Part shown: in pieces, positions 31,424-42,763 of the stretch
How the letters are laid out: the number at the start of each line of letters is the position of its first letter
Position numbering within the stretch: the stretch's first letter is position 1
NCBI GenBank assembly: GCA_035610835.1
Contig: CM069454.1
Span: 57,208,580 to 57,272,579 of the forward strand
DNA length: 64,000 bases
Source: Ophiura sarsii
Lineage: Eukaryota; Echinodermata; Ophiuroidea; Amphilepidida; Ophiuridae
Direction of reading: 5' to 3'
Translations under genes and position numbers: made by a program
Notes under the pieces: model-generated
What the model was told of the DNA's origin: nothing
The model's input: the letters and a program-made list of their open reading frames with translations, nothing else
The model's database searches: none

Positions 31424-32870
31424 TTCTCAAAGAAGGAAAAAGTGACTCTTAACAAGGATTATTGCTCCACGAATGATCCCACAGCAAATGATATAAGCCC
31501 TCAAGACAGAGTTTAGACTAAAAAATATTGGATACTCGTATTATGCACGGAATAGATCTAAATATATATTGCGGTTTATTCTGGGTGATGCCATATCATG
31601 AGTGTAGCCATTGCTGCATATATATACATGTATATAATGGCACATAGTATTAAATTATGAAAAATCAGTTTCTTAACTGTCACTGGAAAAATGTACCCTG
31701 TGAATGAGATTAATGAGAAGAAATGCACAATTCAGAACAAAACTTTTAAAAATGAAAATGTATGTACTAAGCCAAATTACAACCAAGTATATTTATTTTT
31801 AAGTCTGAATTACTTTTCCATGTGAAAGCAGAAACATTCTGTGCAATAAATACAAGTTGGTTATGTTGTTAAATAATTTAACACTATACCCAATTTGTAT
31901 TTATTGCACAGAAAGTTATTGATTGTAGAATAATAAAATTGTATTTTTCTACTTGTTGGGTGTTTTTTGTTTGTTTTGATATTTCATAAATTTCATGCAA
32001 AAAACATGTGCAATCTGTAACACTAATATGTATATAATTACGAATGTATATGTATTATGTAAATATGTAAATGTAAATGCTGTTTTGAAATGTGAGGAAT
32101 AAAGTCTATCTAGCATCTACCAATGAAATCTGCCAAACAATGCAAAGGCAAAGAAAAAAAAGTTTTTGCTATTAAAGTTTAAATTACAAAAATATGGGTT
32201 AAAGATGTAACATGGGAACCTTCATATGTTAATGAGCAGTAGCGTAGCCAGTGGAGGGGGCCGGGGGAAGACTGGACCCACCCCCCCCCCCCCCCCCCCC
32301 CCCCCGGACACCTAAAATGGGGACGGAGAAGCTGAAAAATGGGGACGAGAAATTGTTCATGTAGTACATTTACTGTGCGATTTTCTTTGACTGTGCAATT
32401 TTTTTTTTGGACTGTGTGAATTTTTGTGCTAAAATGGGACGGAGAAGCGGAAAAATTGGGACGAGAAATTGTTCATGTAGTACATTTACTGTGCGATATT
32501 TTTGGACTGTGCGAATTTTTTTGCTAAAATGGGGACGGAGAAGCGGGAAAATGGGGACGAGAAATTGTTCATGTAGTACATTTACTGTGCGATTTTTTTG
32601 GACTGTGCGATTTTTTTGGGGGGACTGCGAAAATTTCTTGCTAAAAAGAAAATAGGGACGATATTGATGTTTGCCCCCCCCCCCCCCGGAATGACAATGC
32701 TGGCTACGCGCCTGTTAATGAGGTTAAAGACCACATACCAAGGTCGAAGTTCATCTTGGGCCAAGTTGTAAAATAGGGGGGGGGGGGGGAGTGGGGGCAC
32801 CTCATGTACAAAAGTTGTAATCATCCGTGTGAATCCACTCTCAAAATCTGCTCTTAACATTGTTTCTCAA
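31424..32870 (+). repeat. Segmental repeat unit B
   Basis: Starts GGTTTCTCAAAGAAGGAAAAA and carries the landmarks of unit A in order to AATCCACTCTCAAAATCT at about 32830. It is interrupted by the hAT element at 32237, precisely after TTAATGAG. Confidence 0.8.
32237..32714. mobile_element. hAT-type element (CAGTAGCGTAGCC), TTAATGAG duplication
   Basis: Termini CAGTAGCGTAGCCAG and CTGGCTACGCGCCTG; the 8 bp duplication TTAATGAG at 32229-32236 and 32715-32722. Unit A has the undisturbed TATTAATGAGGTC at about 29626, an empty site. Inside, a 96-116 bp repeat (GAGAAATTGTTCATGTAGTA at 32347, 32463, 32559) and a poly-C run. Confidence 0.93.
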
Positions 32871-32959
32871 AGAAGGAAAAAGTGACCCTTAACAAGGATT
32901 ATAGCTCATTGATTGATACTCACAGCCAATGATATAGTCCCTCAAGACAGAGTTTAGAC

Positions 32960-33300
32960 CAGGCATTCTCAAATGGTGGCGCGCGCGCCACTTGTGGCGC
33001 ATCAAGGCATCCTAAGTGGCGCGAGACTAGTTAAAATTTGTTTTAAAAATAAATCATATCATGATTATAGCCAGATTTCATAGGGCTATGAGGGTCAGAT
33101 GTATAAAGACAGCAATTTTTTCACGCGCATGTGCCCTCAGAAGAGTAATATTAGTTGTTATGTTGCCTACATATGTATGTTAAAATATGTTGTGACGGGA
33201 ATTTTGCCATTGTATAAATTCTAAAAAATATGACCAAGTGGAGCTTCAACAAGTTGGTTACTAAATGTGGCGCATCAGTAAATCCAGTTGAGAAAGCCTG
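32960..33300. mobile_element. hAT-type MITE (CAGGCATTCTCAA), GTTTAGAC duplication
   Basis: Termini CAGGCATTCTCAA and TTGAGAAAGCCTG, with GTTTAGAC at 32952-32959 and 33301-33308. The 341 bp body matches 21584-21887 (304 bp) with two small extra segments, one a GGCGCGCGCGCC palindrome. Confidence 0.95.
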
Positions 33301-33799
33301 GTTTAGACTAACATATTGGATACTCCATTATTCACGGAATAAATCTAAATATATATTGCGGTTTATTCCGTTGTCTACCCCGGGTTACTGATGCCACATC
33401 ATGAGTATAGCCTTTGCTGCATATATATATAATGGCACATTCAATTATGAAAAATATACCCTGTGAATGAGATTAATGAGAACAATTCGGAACAAAACTT
33501 TGCTTTTTAAAATGAAAATGTATATACTAAGCCAAAATACAAAAAACACAGCCAAATATATATATTTTTAAGTCTGAATTACTTTTCCCTTGTGAATGCT
33601 GAAGAATTCTGTGCAATAAGCAATAATACTCTTAATCAAACAAAATGATACAAATTGGGTATATTGTTAAATTCTAAGCCAAAGTTATTCATTGTAAAAC
33701 TATAATATTTTATTTTTCTACTTGTTGGGCGTTTTTTTGTTGTTGTTGTTGATATTCCATGAATCTCATGCAAAAAACATCTGCAATCTGTAATACTAA

Positions 33800-34759
33800 T
33801 CTTACTATAATTCACCGTATGGTGTATGTATGTATGTATGTATGTATGTATCCATAAAAGGCTCTCTCAGTTTGCAACTAAACGCCGTGAACATTGCACT
33901 GATAAAAGATGATTATAATGTGAGTGTTATAAGCTATAAATGGCCGAAAACCGTACAGAATTGACCGAGATATGAGCAAAATTATGGCAATTTACCGGCT
34001 TTTGAGACTATTTTTTACGGGCCATGTTTGTTTTTCTCTGCGTACACTGTAACCATGCAGTCGGCGCGCGTAACACAAAACGCGTCGCGGTGCGCCATGC
34101 AAAATAAACGCGCACGCACTACACCCACGCACGCCTACAAAGGCGGGCGGGCAAATATTGGAGAAATACGCTGCGCCACGGGAGTTGGTTACGGTTTAGG
34201 CCTTGGGGTTGCATAAGCCACGTGGCGGGGGCGGGAGCGGGTGACGGGTTAGGGGTTGTGTGTAATGATCCTCTTATGGCCTATGTTAGGGTTATGTGGT
34301 TTGGGATGGGGTTAATAAAGAAATGTATTATTAAATTGCACATCGATGGTGTCAGATGTGGGATTTGATACTGTGCTAAATTGTAAATTGCGTAACGGAT
34401 ATGCCACGGGCGGGGGCGGGCGAGCGGGGACGGGGCGGGGGAGGGACGGATGGGTTACGGGAGATGGTTAAGGTTTAAGCCTTGGAGTTGAAATATGCCA
34501 CGGGGCGTGGGTGGGCGGGGAGGGGGCGGGTGGGGGTGGTGCTTTTTCAAGTTTTTTAATTGAAATTTGAAAACTTTTGAATTAGGCCTACTACAAAACC
34601 TTTTGATTTAAAACAAAAATGTTTTAAATATTGTTCTATTCCTATGAGTTTCGTTATAAATTTTCCAACACTTTAAGTTGTTTTATTTTGTAGGTGTTCT
34701 ATCTGGTAGGCCCTACTCCCTAGCGGGAAAGCCCGTCCGAAGGACGGGCGTGCCGCTAG
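33800..34759 (+). mobile_element. Non-autonomous Helitron, 960 bp
   Basis: Begins TCTTACTATAATTC and ends GCCGCTAG, inserted between A and T of ACTAA/TATTATG. The same site is intact in units A and D (about 29422 and 39467). A stem-loop, GCCCGTCC-GAA-GGACGGGC, sits about 9 bases before the CTAG end. TC start, CTRR end, 3' hairpin and A/T target without duplication are the Helitron signature. The interior has (GTAT)n near 33826 and G-rich repeats (GCCACGGGCGGGGG). No Rep/helicase frame, so it depends on a helper. Confidence 0.92.
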
Positions 34760-34844
34760 TATTATGTAATTATGCATGATTATGTATTTGTAAATATGTA
34801 AATGTATATCTATCCATCTATCTATATCTATAGAATACTTGGAA

Positions 34845-35045
34845 GAACAAGTTAACTTGTTATTGCGCCAAGGCCCCTGAAACCTAGGGACATGAGTTTT
34901 TGTGACAGGTAACAGACCCGGGATGATCCCCTACTCTTTACGATGAGGTCTGCAACTAATTTAACGTGTTCAGGGTGAGGCGTCTGAATACACGGGACCA
35001 ACGGCTTTACGTGACTCTCCGAACCACGGCGCACTGACATTCACT
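34845..35045 (-). repeat. SINE- or LINE-tail-like fragment
   Basis: On the minus strand it reads AAGCCGTTGGTCCCGTGT, GAACACGTTAAATTAG and AAGAGTAGGGGATCATCCCG. Such a 'GTTGGTCCCGTGT ... CACGTTAAA ... AAAGAGTAGGGG' string recurs in short retroposons of marine invertebrates. I recognise the pattern only loosely and see no tRNA-like A/B boxes. Confidence 0.4.
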
Positions 35046-35062
35046 CGAGCCAAGTTGTAAAA

Positions 35063-35258
35063 TAGGCTGAACATGTCAAAATACTAAGCCAAAATACAAA
35101 AAACACAGCCAAATATATTTATTTTTAAGTCTGAATTACTTTTCCATGTGAAAGCTGAACAATTCTGTGCAATAAGCAATACTACTCTTTATCAAACAAT
35201 GATACAAATTGTGTATTTTGTTAAATTCTAATAAGCCAAAGTTATTTATTGTAAATTT
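35063..35258 (+). repeat. Segmental repeat unit D, first part
   Basis: AAGCCAAAATACAAAAAACAC to AAGTTATTTATTGTAAA follows units A-C, then breaks off. The second part resumes at about 39385. The interruption holds a retroposon-tail-like sequence and the 3.8 kb foldback element. Confidence 0.75.
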
Positions 35259-35306
35259 TGAAGAATCTTTATATCGGGTAATCTAACAATAAAATTGTGT
35301 CTTATG

Positions 35307-38300
35307 CTAGTAGTCAGGGCCACTATGTGCTTTGCAGTAGATTCGTTGGATTTTTGTGGGGAGTTGCTAATTTTTGCATTTTCATGAAGGTAAAGGTCTA
35401 CAGAAAGTGAAAACCAATGTTTACACATTTTTAAAATCCGTTATAGCAGCCATTTTGGAATTTCAAAATGGCCGCCAATCTTCATCTCATTAAATAACGT
35501 ATAGCAATCAAAATGTATGGTGAAAACCGTGAAAGTATAGTTTTAATAGTGGGATGTATGTATTAGACCACTACACACTTATATCCAGAACTTTTGTTTT
35601 ATTAACACACCGAAAACAAAGATGGCCGCCAAAATGGCCGCCAAAATGGTAAAATTTCATAAATTGGCATATATGATCCAACATGTATGTTTAGAGTATA
35701 GCTTTAACAATGGGATGTATGATACAGACCACTGGAAACTCATATCTAGTATTCTTGTTTTGTTAACATACTTTAAAACCAAAATGGCCGCCAAATTGAT
35801 GGCCAAAAATAGTCAAATATTATAAAAAATTCAATAGAATAGCATAATATCAACTGAAATGTATGATGAAAATATGATTTTAATGATGGGATGTATGTAT
35901 CAGACCACTAGTAACTCATATCAAGTACTGTTGCTTTGTTGACATAGTTAAAAATCCAAAATGGCTGCCAAAATAGCCCAAAAATGGGTCTCAAAATGGC
36001 TTCAAAAATTGTCAAATTCTATAAAATGGGATAATATCAACCAAAATGTATGATAAAAATATAGTTTTAATGATAGGATGTATGTATTAGACCACATGTA
36101 ACTCATATCCGAGTGTTTTTGCTTTGTTAATATACTTAAAAATCCAAAATGGCCCCCAAAATGGGTCCCAAAGTGACTGAACAAATTGTCGGAATTCCAT
36201 AAAATGAGATAGTATCAACCAATGTAAATGTAAAAATAGTCTACATGAGTGTCTGACAATCCAGAATAGATATTGTAAGAATATTACATCACATACACCA
36301 CATAGTATGTTCTAAACTGTTAAGCTATTGCTTTTAGATATAAGGCCCACCTCTGTGACAATTTTGATTCTGTATCACTTTCTAAAATGGCTGCCATCAC
36401 TGCCATTTAATAATTCATAAGTGCGTGCTTTTAAGAACGACGCATGCCCTATATATTTATATATAAGCCTACAATGCTCAATCAGTGAATATTTCATGTT
36501 TCCTTTATTCAATACATGCCCTGAACTGACCAAATGGTCGGCGACTGATGATTTGAGGCCCTATCCGCCCAATGAAACCATGGTATCGCCTGTTGCTATA
36601 AGATTTTATCTGTAAAACGTGTATAATATTTCATGCTCATTTGAGCATATATTACTCTAGCTTTATTGGCTTAACTATCAAGTTGAAACACCGATTTCTG
36701 CCAATTAATTAGAGTTAGGCCTACATGTTTACGAAATAAATATATCTTACTATAGCACTCCCATTTAGCAACTAATAAACCTAAAAGTATCATCACTATA
36801 CTTTGTACCGTGACATTTCATTATTTCAACCGGGCTTGGCTTGTGTATCCCCTAATCTTGATTTGCTCAAGGTGTTGCGTCTACGTGTTGCGTTGTCTAT
36901 TTATTCGATTGACTTCGTTTTTTCTTGTAGCTATATTCCTGAACAGTCCCTACTATTATTAAGTTGATGTTAAATGACCTAACAATATTGTGTTGTATTG
37001 TAAATGACCATACCATGTAATACCAACACCCCGAATCTAATGGGACAGCATTCACTATATTATTATGATAAAGCCTAGATCTAGTTTGAGCATTTTAAAA
37101 TATCTAAGATGGCGGCAAAGGGGTAAAATAACCGAAAAACAGTATTAGTTTATTGTTAGGCTTACATTAGATATGACCAAGTTATTATATCTACAGCTTT
37201 TAATCCATCCAGTAAACGTATTTGTATGTAACAAGGTATGATTGAATGGTATAGACTCCATTTTGACAATGTAATGTTATTACGATGGCCATTATAATGA
37301 CCATTTCATTAAAATTACCTCTAAATGGTCAATACAATTACCTTCAAATGGTCAAAACAATTACTACAAGTGGTCACCAATTGATTAAAATATGGTCAGA
37401 ATGGAAAGAAATGGACTCAATAACATATCCTACATTGTCACATACAATATGTCTACTAGGTGGATTAAAAGCTATACATATAATAATTTGGTCATATCTA
37501 ATGTAACACTAACAATGAACTATATACTGCTTTTCAGTTATTTTAACCTTTTAAAGCCATCTTATATATTTTAAAATACTCAAACTAGATCTAGTACAGC
37601 CTCTAGGCTTTATCATAGACATATAGTGAAAGCTGTCCCATTAGATTTGGGGGTGTTGGCATTACATAATATGGTCATTTACAATACAAAACAATTGTTT
37701 TGGGTCATTTAACATCAACTTAACCATTCTGGCAGCCATTTTTGAAAGTTTTACCGAATCAAAACTGTCACAGAGGTAGGCCTTATATCTAAAAGCAATG
37801 CTCAACAGTTTAGAACATACTATTTGCTGCATGTAATGTAATATACACTCTTACAATATCTATTCTGGATTATCTTACAGTTATGTAGACTATTTTTACA
37901 TTTACAGTGGCCATTTTGGTGGCCATCTTGGATTTAAAGTATGCTATTACAATGCAAATATACTGGATATGAGTTACTAGTGGTCTAAATTATACATCTC
38001 AATGTTAAAACTATACTTTCATCAGACATTTTGGTTGATATTATCCCATTTTATGGAATTCCGACAATTTGTTCAGTCATTTTGGGACCCATTTTTGGGG
38101 CCATTTTGTATTTATAAGTATGTTAACAAAGCAAAAAATACTGGATATGAATTACTAGGGGTCTAATACATACATCCCATTATTAAAACTATATTTTCAT
38201 TATACATTTTGGTTGATATTATCACATTTAATAGAATTTGACCATTTTTGCAGCCATTTGGGACCCATTTTGGGGCTATTTTGGCAGCCATTTTGAATTT

Positions 38301-39104
38301 TTAACTATGTTAACAAAGCAAAAACATTGGATATGAGTTACTAGTGGTCTAACACATACATCCCATTGTTAAAATCATATTTTCATCATACATATCGGTT
38401 GAAATTATGCTATTTTATTAAATTTTGACCATATTTGACCATTTTTGGCCATTAATTTGGCGGCCATTTTGGTTTTAAAGTATGTTAACAAATCAAGAAT
38501 ACTAGATATGACGTTCTAGTGATCTAATACATACATCCCATTGTTAAAGCTATACTCTGATCATACAGGATGGGTTCATTTATGCCAATTTATGGAATTT
38601 TACCATTTTTGGCGGCCATTTTGGTGGCCATCTTGGTTTAAGGTGCGTTAACAAAGCAACAATTCTGGATATGAGTGTCTAGTGATGTAATACATACATC
38701 CCACTATACTTAAACCATACATTTTTATTGCTATGTCATATTATGAGATTTGACCAGTTTGGGCGGCCATTTTGGACGCCATCTTGAATAACCCCTTAGT
38801 CATGGCCACCATTTTGAAATTAAGATCAGGGCTAGTTAGTTCTGCTTTAGGGGCAATAGACATGACAGTTATACCAAAAAATAAGCTTTAAAAAGTGACC
38901 ACATGTCATGTTTTGTTTAAAAATAGTTTAAATATGTCAAAATTTGGCCGCCATTTTAAAAATCCAATATGGCGGCCATTAGACATTTTAAAAATGTGTA
39001 AACATTGTTTTCTGGTATCAGTGGTCTATAAACATTAATTAGATGCAAAAATTAGCAACTCCCCACAAAAATCCAACGAAATTACATAGTGGCCCTGACT
39101 ATAG
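35307..39104. mobile_element. Giant foldback element, 3.8 kb, with 8 bp duplication GTCTTATG
   Basis: Termini CTAGTAGTCAGGGCCACTAT and ATAGTGGCCCTGACTATAG are inverted and flanked by GTCTTATG (35299-35306, 39105-39112). The arms of about 1.9 kb pair through to about 37260/37400: GCAACTCCCCACAAAAATCC against its complement at 35350, and AGCATTTTAAAATATCTAAG against TATATTTTAAAATACTC. Each arm contains five to six tandem units of about 160 bp around CAAAATGGCCGCCAAAATGG. No transposase or other protein frame is recognisable. An RNA from it would fold into a long hairpin. Confidence 0.9.
35600..36400. repeat. ~160 bp tandem units with YY1-like motifs (left arm)
   Basis: AAAATGGCCGCC or a variant lies near 35467, 35625, 35782, 35958 and 36146, each followed by TGGGATGTATG, AGACCACT and AACTCATATC. 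The mirrored set is in the right arm near 37910-38960 (GGCGGCCATTTTGG). Confidence 0.8.
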
Positions 39105-39112
39105 GTCTTATG

Positions 39113-39385
39113 ATGTTTTTACTGCAAGTGATTTTTTTCACTTATTTAATTATAATTATTTAATTTGTTTTGTAAATCATATTTAAAATGTGCATGGACA
39201 TACCACACGTAGCATTAACCTTGCATGAATCTATGTTACCATGTAAATATTTGTATATATTTCCTTTTTTGTATTATTAATTATTGTGTAATGTTTTATG
39301 GACGCATTAGTCAAGAAGACTTTTGCCACTGTTCCAAAATTGTATTATATGTCCGAATAAATAAATTAAATAAATAAATATAAAA
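39113..39385 (+). repeat. Retroposon-tail-like sequence ending in (AAAT)n
   Basis: AT-rich sequence ends ATTATATGTCCGAATAAATA and then AAATAAATAAATA, the look of a LINE 3' end. It joins the sequence left of the foldback element once that element and its duplication are removed. No reverse-transcriptase residues are present, so this is a weak call. Confidence 0.4.
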
Positions 39386-39590
39386 TAGTACATTTGTTGG
39401 GTGTTTTTTGATTTTGTTTTGATATTTCATGAATTTCATGCACAAAAAAACAGCATTCTGTAATACTAATATTATGTAATTTTGCATGATTATGTATATG
39501 TAAATATATAATGCTGTTTTTGAAATGTGAGGAATTAAAGAAAGTCTCTCTTGCATCTACCAATGAAATCTGCCAAACAATGCAAAGGCA
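39386..39590 (+). repeat. Segmental repeat unit D, second part
   Basis: TTGTTGGGTGTTTTTTG, ATTTCATGAATTTCATGCA, ACTAATATTATGTAAT and GCATCTACCAATGAAATCTG, as in units A-C. It runs directly into the 38 bp satellite. Confidence 0.75.
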
Positions 39591-41205
39591 ACTTTGAAGA
39601 TATCAATTTACTCTGATACATGTAGACTTGCTATCTACTGAAGATAAAAATTTACTCTGATAGACTTGCTATCTACTGAAGATAGCAACTTACTCTAATA
39701 TACTTGCTATCTACTGAAGATAGCAACTTACTCTGATAGACTTACTTGCTATCTACTGAAGATAGCAATTTAGTCTTATACATACTTGCTATCTGCTGAA
39801 GATAGCAATTTAGTCTGATAGACTTGCTATCTACTGATAGCAACTTACCCTGAGAGACTTGCTATCTACTGAAGATAGCAACTTACCCTGAGAGACTTGC
39901 TATCTGCTGAAGATAGCAACTTATTCTGATAGACTTGCTATCAATTAAAGATAGCAACTTACTCTGATAGACCTGCTATCTGAAGATATCAACTTTCTCT
40001 GATAGACCTGCTATCTGAAGATATCAACTTACTCTGATAGACTAACTATTTACTGAAGATAGTAATTTACTCTGATAGACTTGGTATCAATTGAAGATAG
40101 CAATAATTTACTTTGATAGACTTGCTATCTACTGAAGATAACAATTTACTCTGATAGACTTGCTATCTACTGAAGATAGCAACTTACTCTGATAGACTTG
40201 CTATCTAATGAAGATAATAACTTACTCTGATAGACTTGCTATCTACCGAAGATAGCAACTTACTCTGATAGACTTGCTTTCTACTGAAGATAATAATTAA
40301 CTGTGATATACTTACTTGCTATCTACTGAAGATAGCAATTTAGTCTAATATACTTGCTTTCTACTGAAGATAGCAACTTACTCTGATATACTTACTTGCT
40401 ATCTACTGAAGATAGCAATAATTTACTTTGATAGACTTGCTATCTACTGAAGATAGCAACTTACCCTGAGAGACTTGCTATCTGCTGAAGATAGCAACTT
40501 ATTCTGATATACTTGCTATCAATTAAAGATAGCAACTTACTCTGATAGACCTGCTATCTGAAGATATCAACTTTCTCTGATGGACCTGCTATCTGAAGAT
40601 ATTAACTTACTCTGATAGACTAACTATTTACTGAAGATAGCAATTTAATCTGATAGACCTACTATCTGAAGATATCAACTTACTCTGATAGACTAACTAT
40701 ATATTTACTGAATATAGCAATTTACTCTGATAGACTTGGTATCAATTGAAGATAGCAATAATTTACTTTGATAGACTTGCTATCTACTGAAGATAACAAC
40801 TTACTCTGACAGACTTGCTATCTACTGAAGATAGCAACTTACTCTGATAGACTTGCAATCTAATGTAGATAACAACTTACTCTGATAGACTTGGTATCAA
40901 TTGAAGATAGCAATAATTTACTTTGATAGACTTGCTATCTACTGAAGATAACAACTTACTCTGATAGACTTGCTATCTACTGAAGATAGCAACTTACTCT
41001 GATAGACTTGCAATCTAATGAAGATAACAACTTACTCTGATAGACTTGATATCTACTGAAGATAGCAACTAACTCTGATAGACGAGATATCTACTGAAGA
41101 TAGCAATTTACTCTGATAGACGAGATATCTACTGAAGATAGCAATTTACTCTGATAGACGAGATATCTACTGAAGATAGCAATTTACTCTGATAGACGTG
41201 ATAAT
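39590..41205. repeat. 38 bp satellite with internal dyad, ~42 copies
   Basis: A typical unit reads TTACTCTGATAGA then CTTGCTATCTACTGAAGATA then GCAAC, repeating every 38 bases (for example 40153 to 40191). Each unit holds an 8-base inverted pair, TTGCTATC and GATAGCAA, separated by 7 bases. Variant blocks recur in order (about 39850-40060 and 40445-40650; about 40745-40870 and 40905-41035), showing block duplication. The last copies change CTTGC to CGAGA. No CRISPR character: no unique spacers and the wrong kind of genome. Confidence 0.93.
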
Positions 41206-41970
41206 CATCCCAAAATAAAGAATTATCTCGGGATATTTAGCTGTTCTGCAACCATTTCCGTCTCACTAAATGGACATTCAGTTGTCACTGCATCTCTCAC
41301 ATGAAAAGTACAAGCACACTCAGACCAATATTTACTATAAATGTGTAGCTAAGATTCAATTATGGAATATTTCATAAGACGGTAGAACTTATTGAATGAC
41401 CCAAGCGTCATTTGCCAACCATTATAGGCGTAAACTTCCCGGGAGTGTGTGTTGGGGGGGGGGGGAGGGGGCGTGGCATAGGCGCATTCACCCCCCCCCC
41501 CCCATTCACCCCCTCCCAATGTTATGCATAGGTTAGTTAATGTGAATGGTGTTATGAGGGGCTTAACCCCATCAGACACCAGGCACCCCCATGTGCGCGT
41601 AGCGCGCAATTGGTGTTTAACACGCCAGCCCATCCCCCATGCAAAAAAAAAAAAATACGCCGCTGTTGATACCTACGGTGTAATTGTTGACCCCGCCCCC
41701 ATGGGCATTTGGAGACCGGATCTTTGAGTGAGGGAATTCTACATTGCCCAACACAGGAGAGGGGTCTTTGGGTGAAAAAAAATATGCAAAACCTTCCTAA
41801 AGAGGGGTCTGTGGGTGAGAACGTTTCCAAAATTGGAGTTATTGTTAGATTTGCGATGTTTGTTTCTTCAAAATAGGCCTAGGCCCTAAAGGGAGGCAGT
41901 GTTCATATACCTTTGTGGGAGGGGTGGGTGGGGTCAAAGCGGGAGGGGTGAAGGGGTTTAAAAACAGTTA
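41206..41970. other. No gene seen; G- and C-runs at 41454-41505
   Basis: A short inverted pair of poly-G and poly-C stretches around GGGGGCGTGGCATAGGCGC, then GC-richer sequence with GTGCGCGTAGCGCGC and an A-run at 41643. Open frames on both strands are by-products of this composition. Confidence 0.45.
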
Positions 41971-41984
41971 GTTCAGTGCCCGCT

Positions 41985-42265
41985 ATTGTAAAAAAGGTTC
42001 AATCCGAAAATAGTAAAGGTTCTATAGTACGAATATCAAAAAGGTTCTTTAATCCGAATATTCTGAAAGGGTCTTTAGTCCAAAAACTGGAAAAGGGTTC
42101 TCTTATCCGAAAGTTTCAAAAGGTTCTCTGGTCCGAATTAAAAAAGGGTTCTATAGTTCGAGTTTTCAAAAGGGTTCTCTAGTCCGAAAGGATTTCACTG
42201 TTTTAATCCGAATCGGAAAAAAATTCTATAAATCCGAACTTTGAAATAACCAGACCCTTCGTACT
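41985..42265. repeat. ~33 bp degenerate tandem repeat (GGTTCTCTAGTCCGAA)
   Basis: AAAGGTTCTATAGTACGAAT, GGTTCTTTAATCCGAAT, GGTTCTCTGGTCCGAATT and GGGTTCTCTAGTCCGAAA follow each other at 30-35 base steps. Confidence 0.75.
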
Positions 42266-42384
42266 ATAGAACCGGTAATGTGTTCGAAGCTCGCCTCATT
42301 TCGTGTTACACACAGACTTAGGCTTTCGGGACATGATTTTAACTTTACACACATTTATATTTGGGAAACTGCAGGACATAATTA

Positions 42385-42720
42385 TGTGATGTACATAAAA
42401 GTATACATTTTTTTTTAATGAAATGAATCAGGAGAATCCATTTTTTGTATCAAATTTTTGCCCAAAAATCTATTTTTTGACGCCAACATTTAAATTTCAG
42501 ACAACTAAACAAAATCTGTTTTTGGTCAAAAATTTAAAAATTTCACCAAAATCATCCAAAGTCATTTATCTAGGATCGGATTTTTTTTTGGCTTAAAAAT
42601 GTTTAGTTTTGAAATGAATGACCAAAAAGTGCAAATATTTTGTTTTAATCTCTAAAATCACATTTTTTTGCACTTTTTGTCAATATTTTCAAACTAAAAA
42701 TGTTTAAGCCATTAAAAACC
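42385..42720. repeat. Diverged copy of the 10870-11855 arm
   Basis: AAAAGTATACATTTTTTTTT, GAATCCATTTTTTGTATC and ATTTTTGGTCAAAA-type phrases match the 10905-11800 arms. The stretch also pairs with itself (AAAATTTAAAAATTT and nearby TTTAAG runs). No gene. Confidence 0.5.
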
Positions 42721-42763
42721 AATCTTGCAGATTTACATTTCTGATCATAAATCATAAATATAG

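Larger units (their letters stand above)
32860..35045 (+). repeat. Segmental repeat unit C, with hAT and Helitron insertions
   Basis: TTTCTCAAAGAAGGAAAAAG at 32862 opens the third copy. The hAT MITE at 32960 and the Helitron at 33800 interrupt it. The unit resumes as TATTATGTAATTATGCATGA at 34760, then grades into TCTA repeats (about 34805-34832) and the SINE-like piece at 34845. Confidence 0.75.

Noticed and set aside
34845..35045. tRNA gene or rRNA fragment
   Set aside because: I could not form a cloverleaf or find A/B boxes, and no rRNA core sequence is present; kept only as a weak SINE-like call.
39590..41205. CRISPR-like appearance (short repeats with a dyad)
   Set aside because: The whole sequence is repeat with no unique spacers, in an animal genome. 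It is a satellite.
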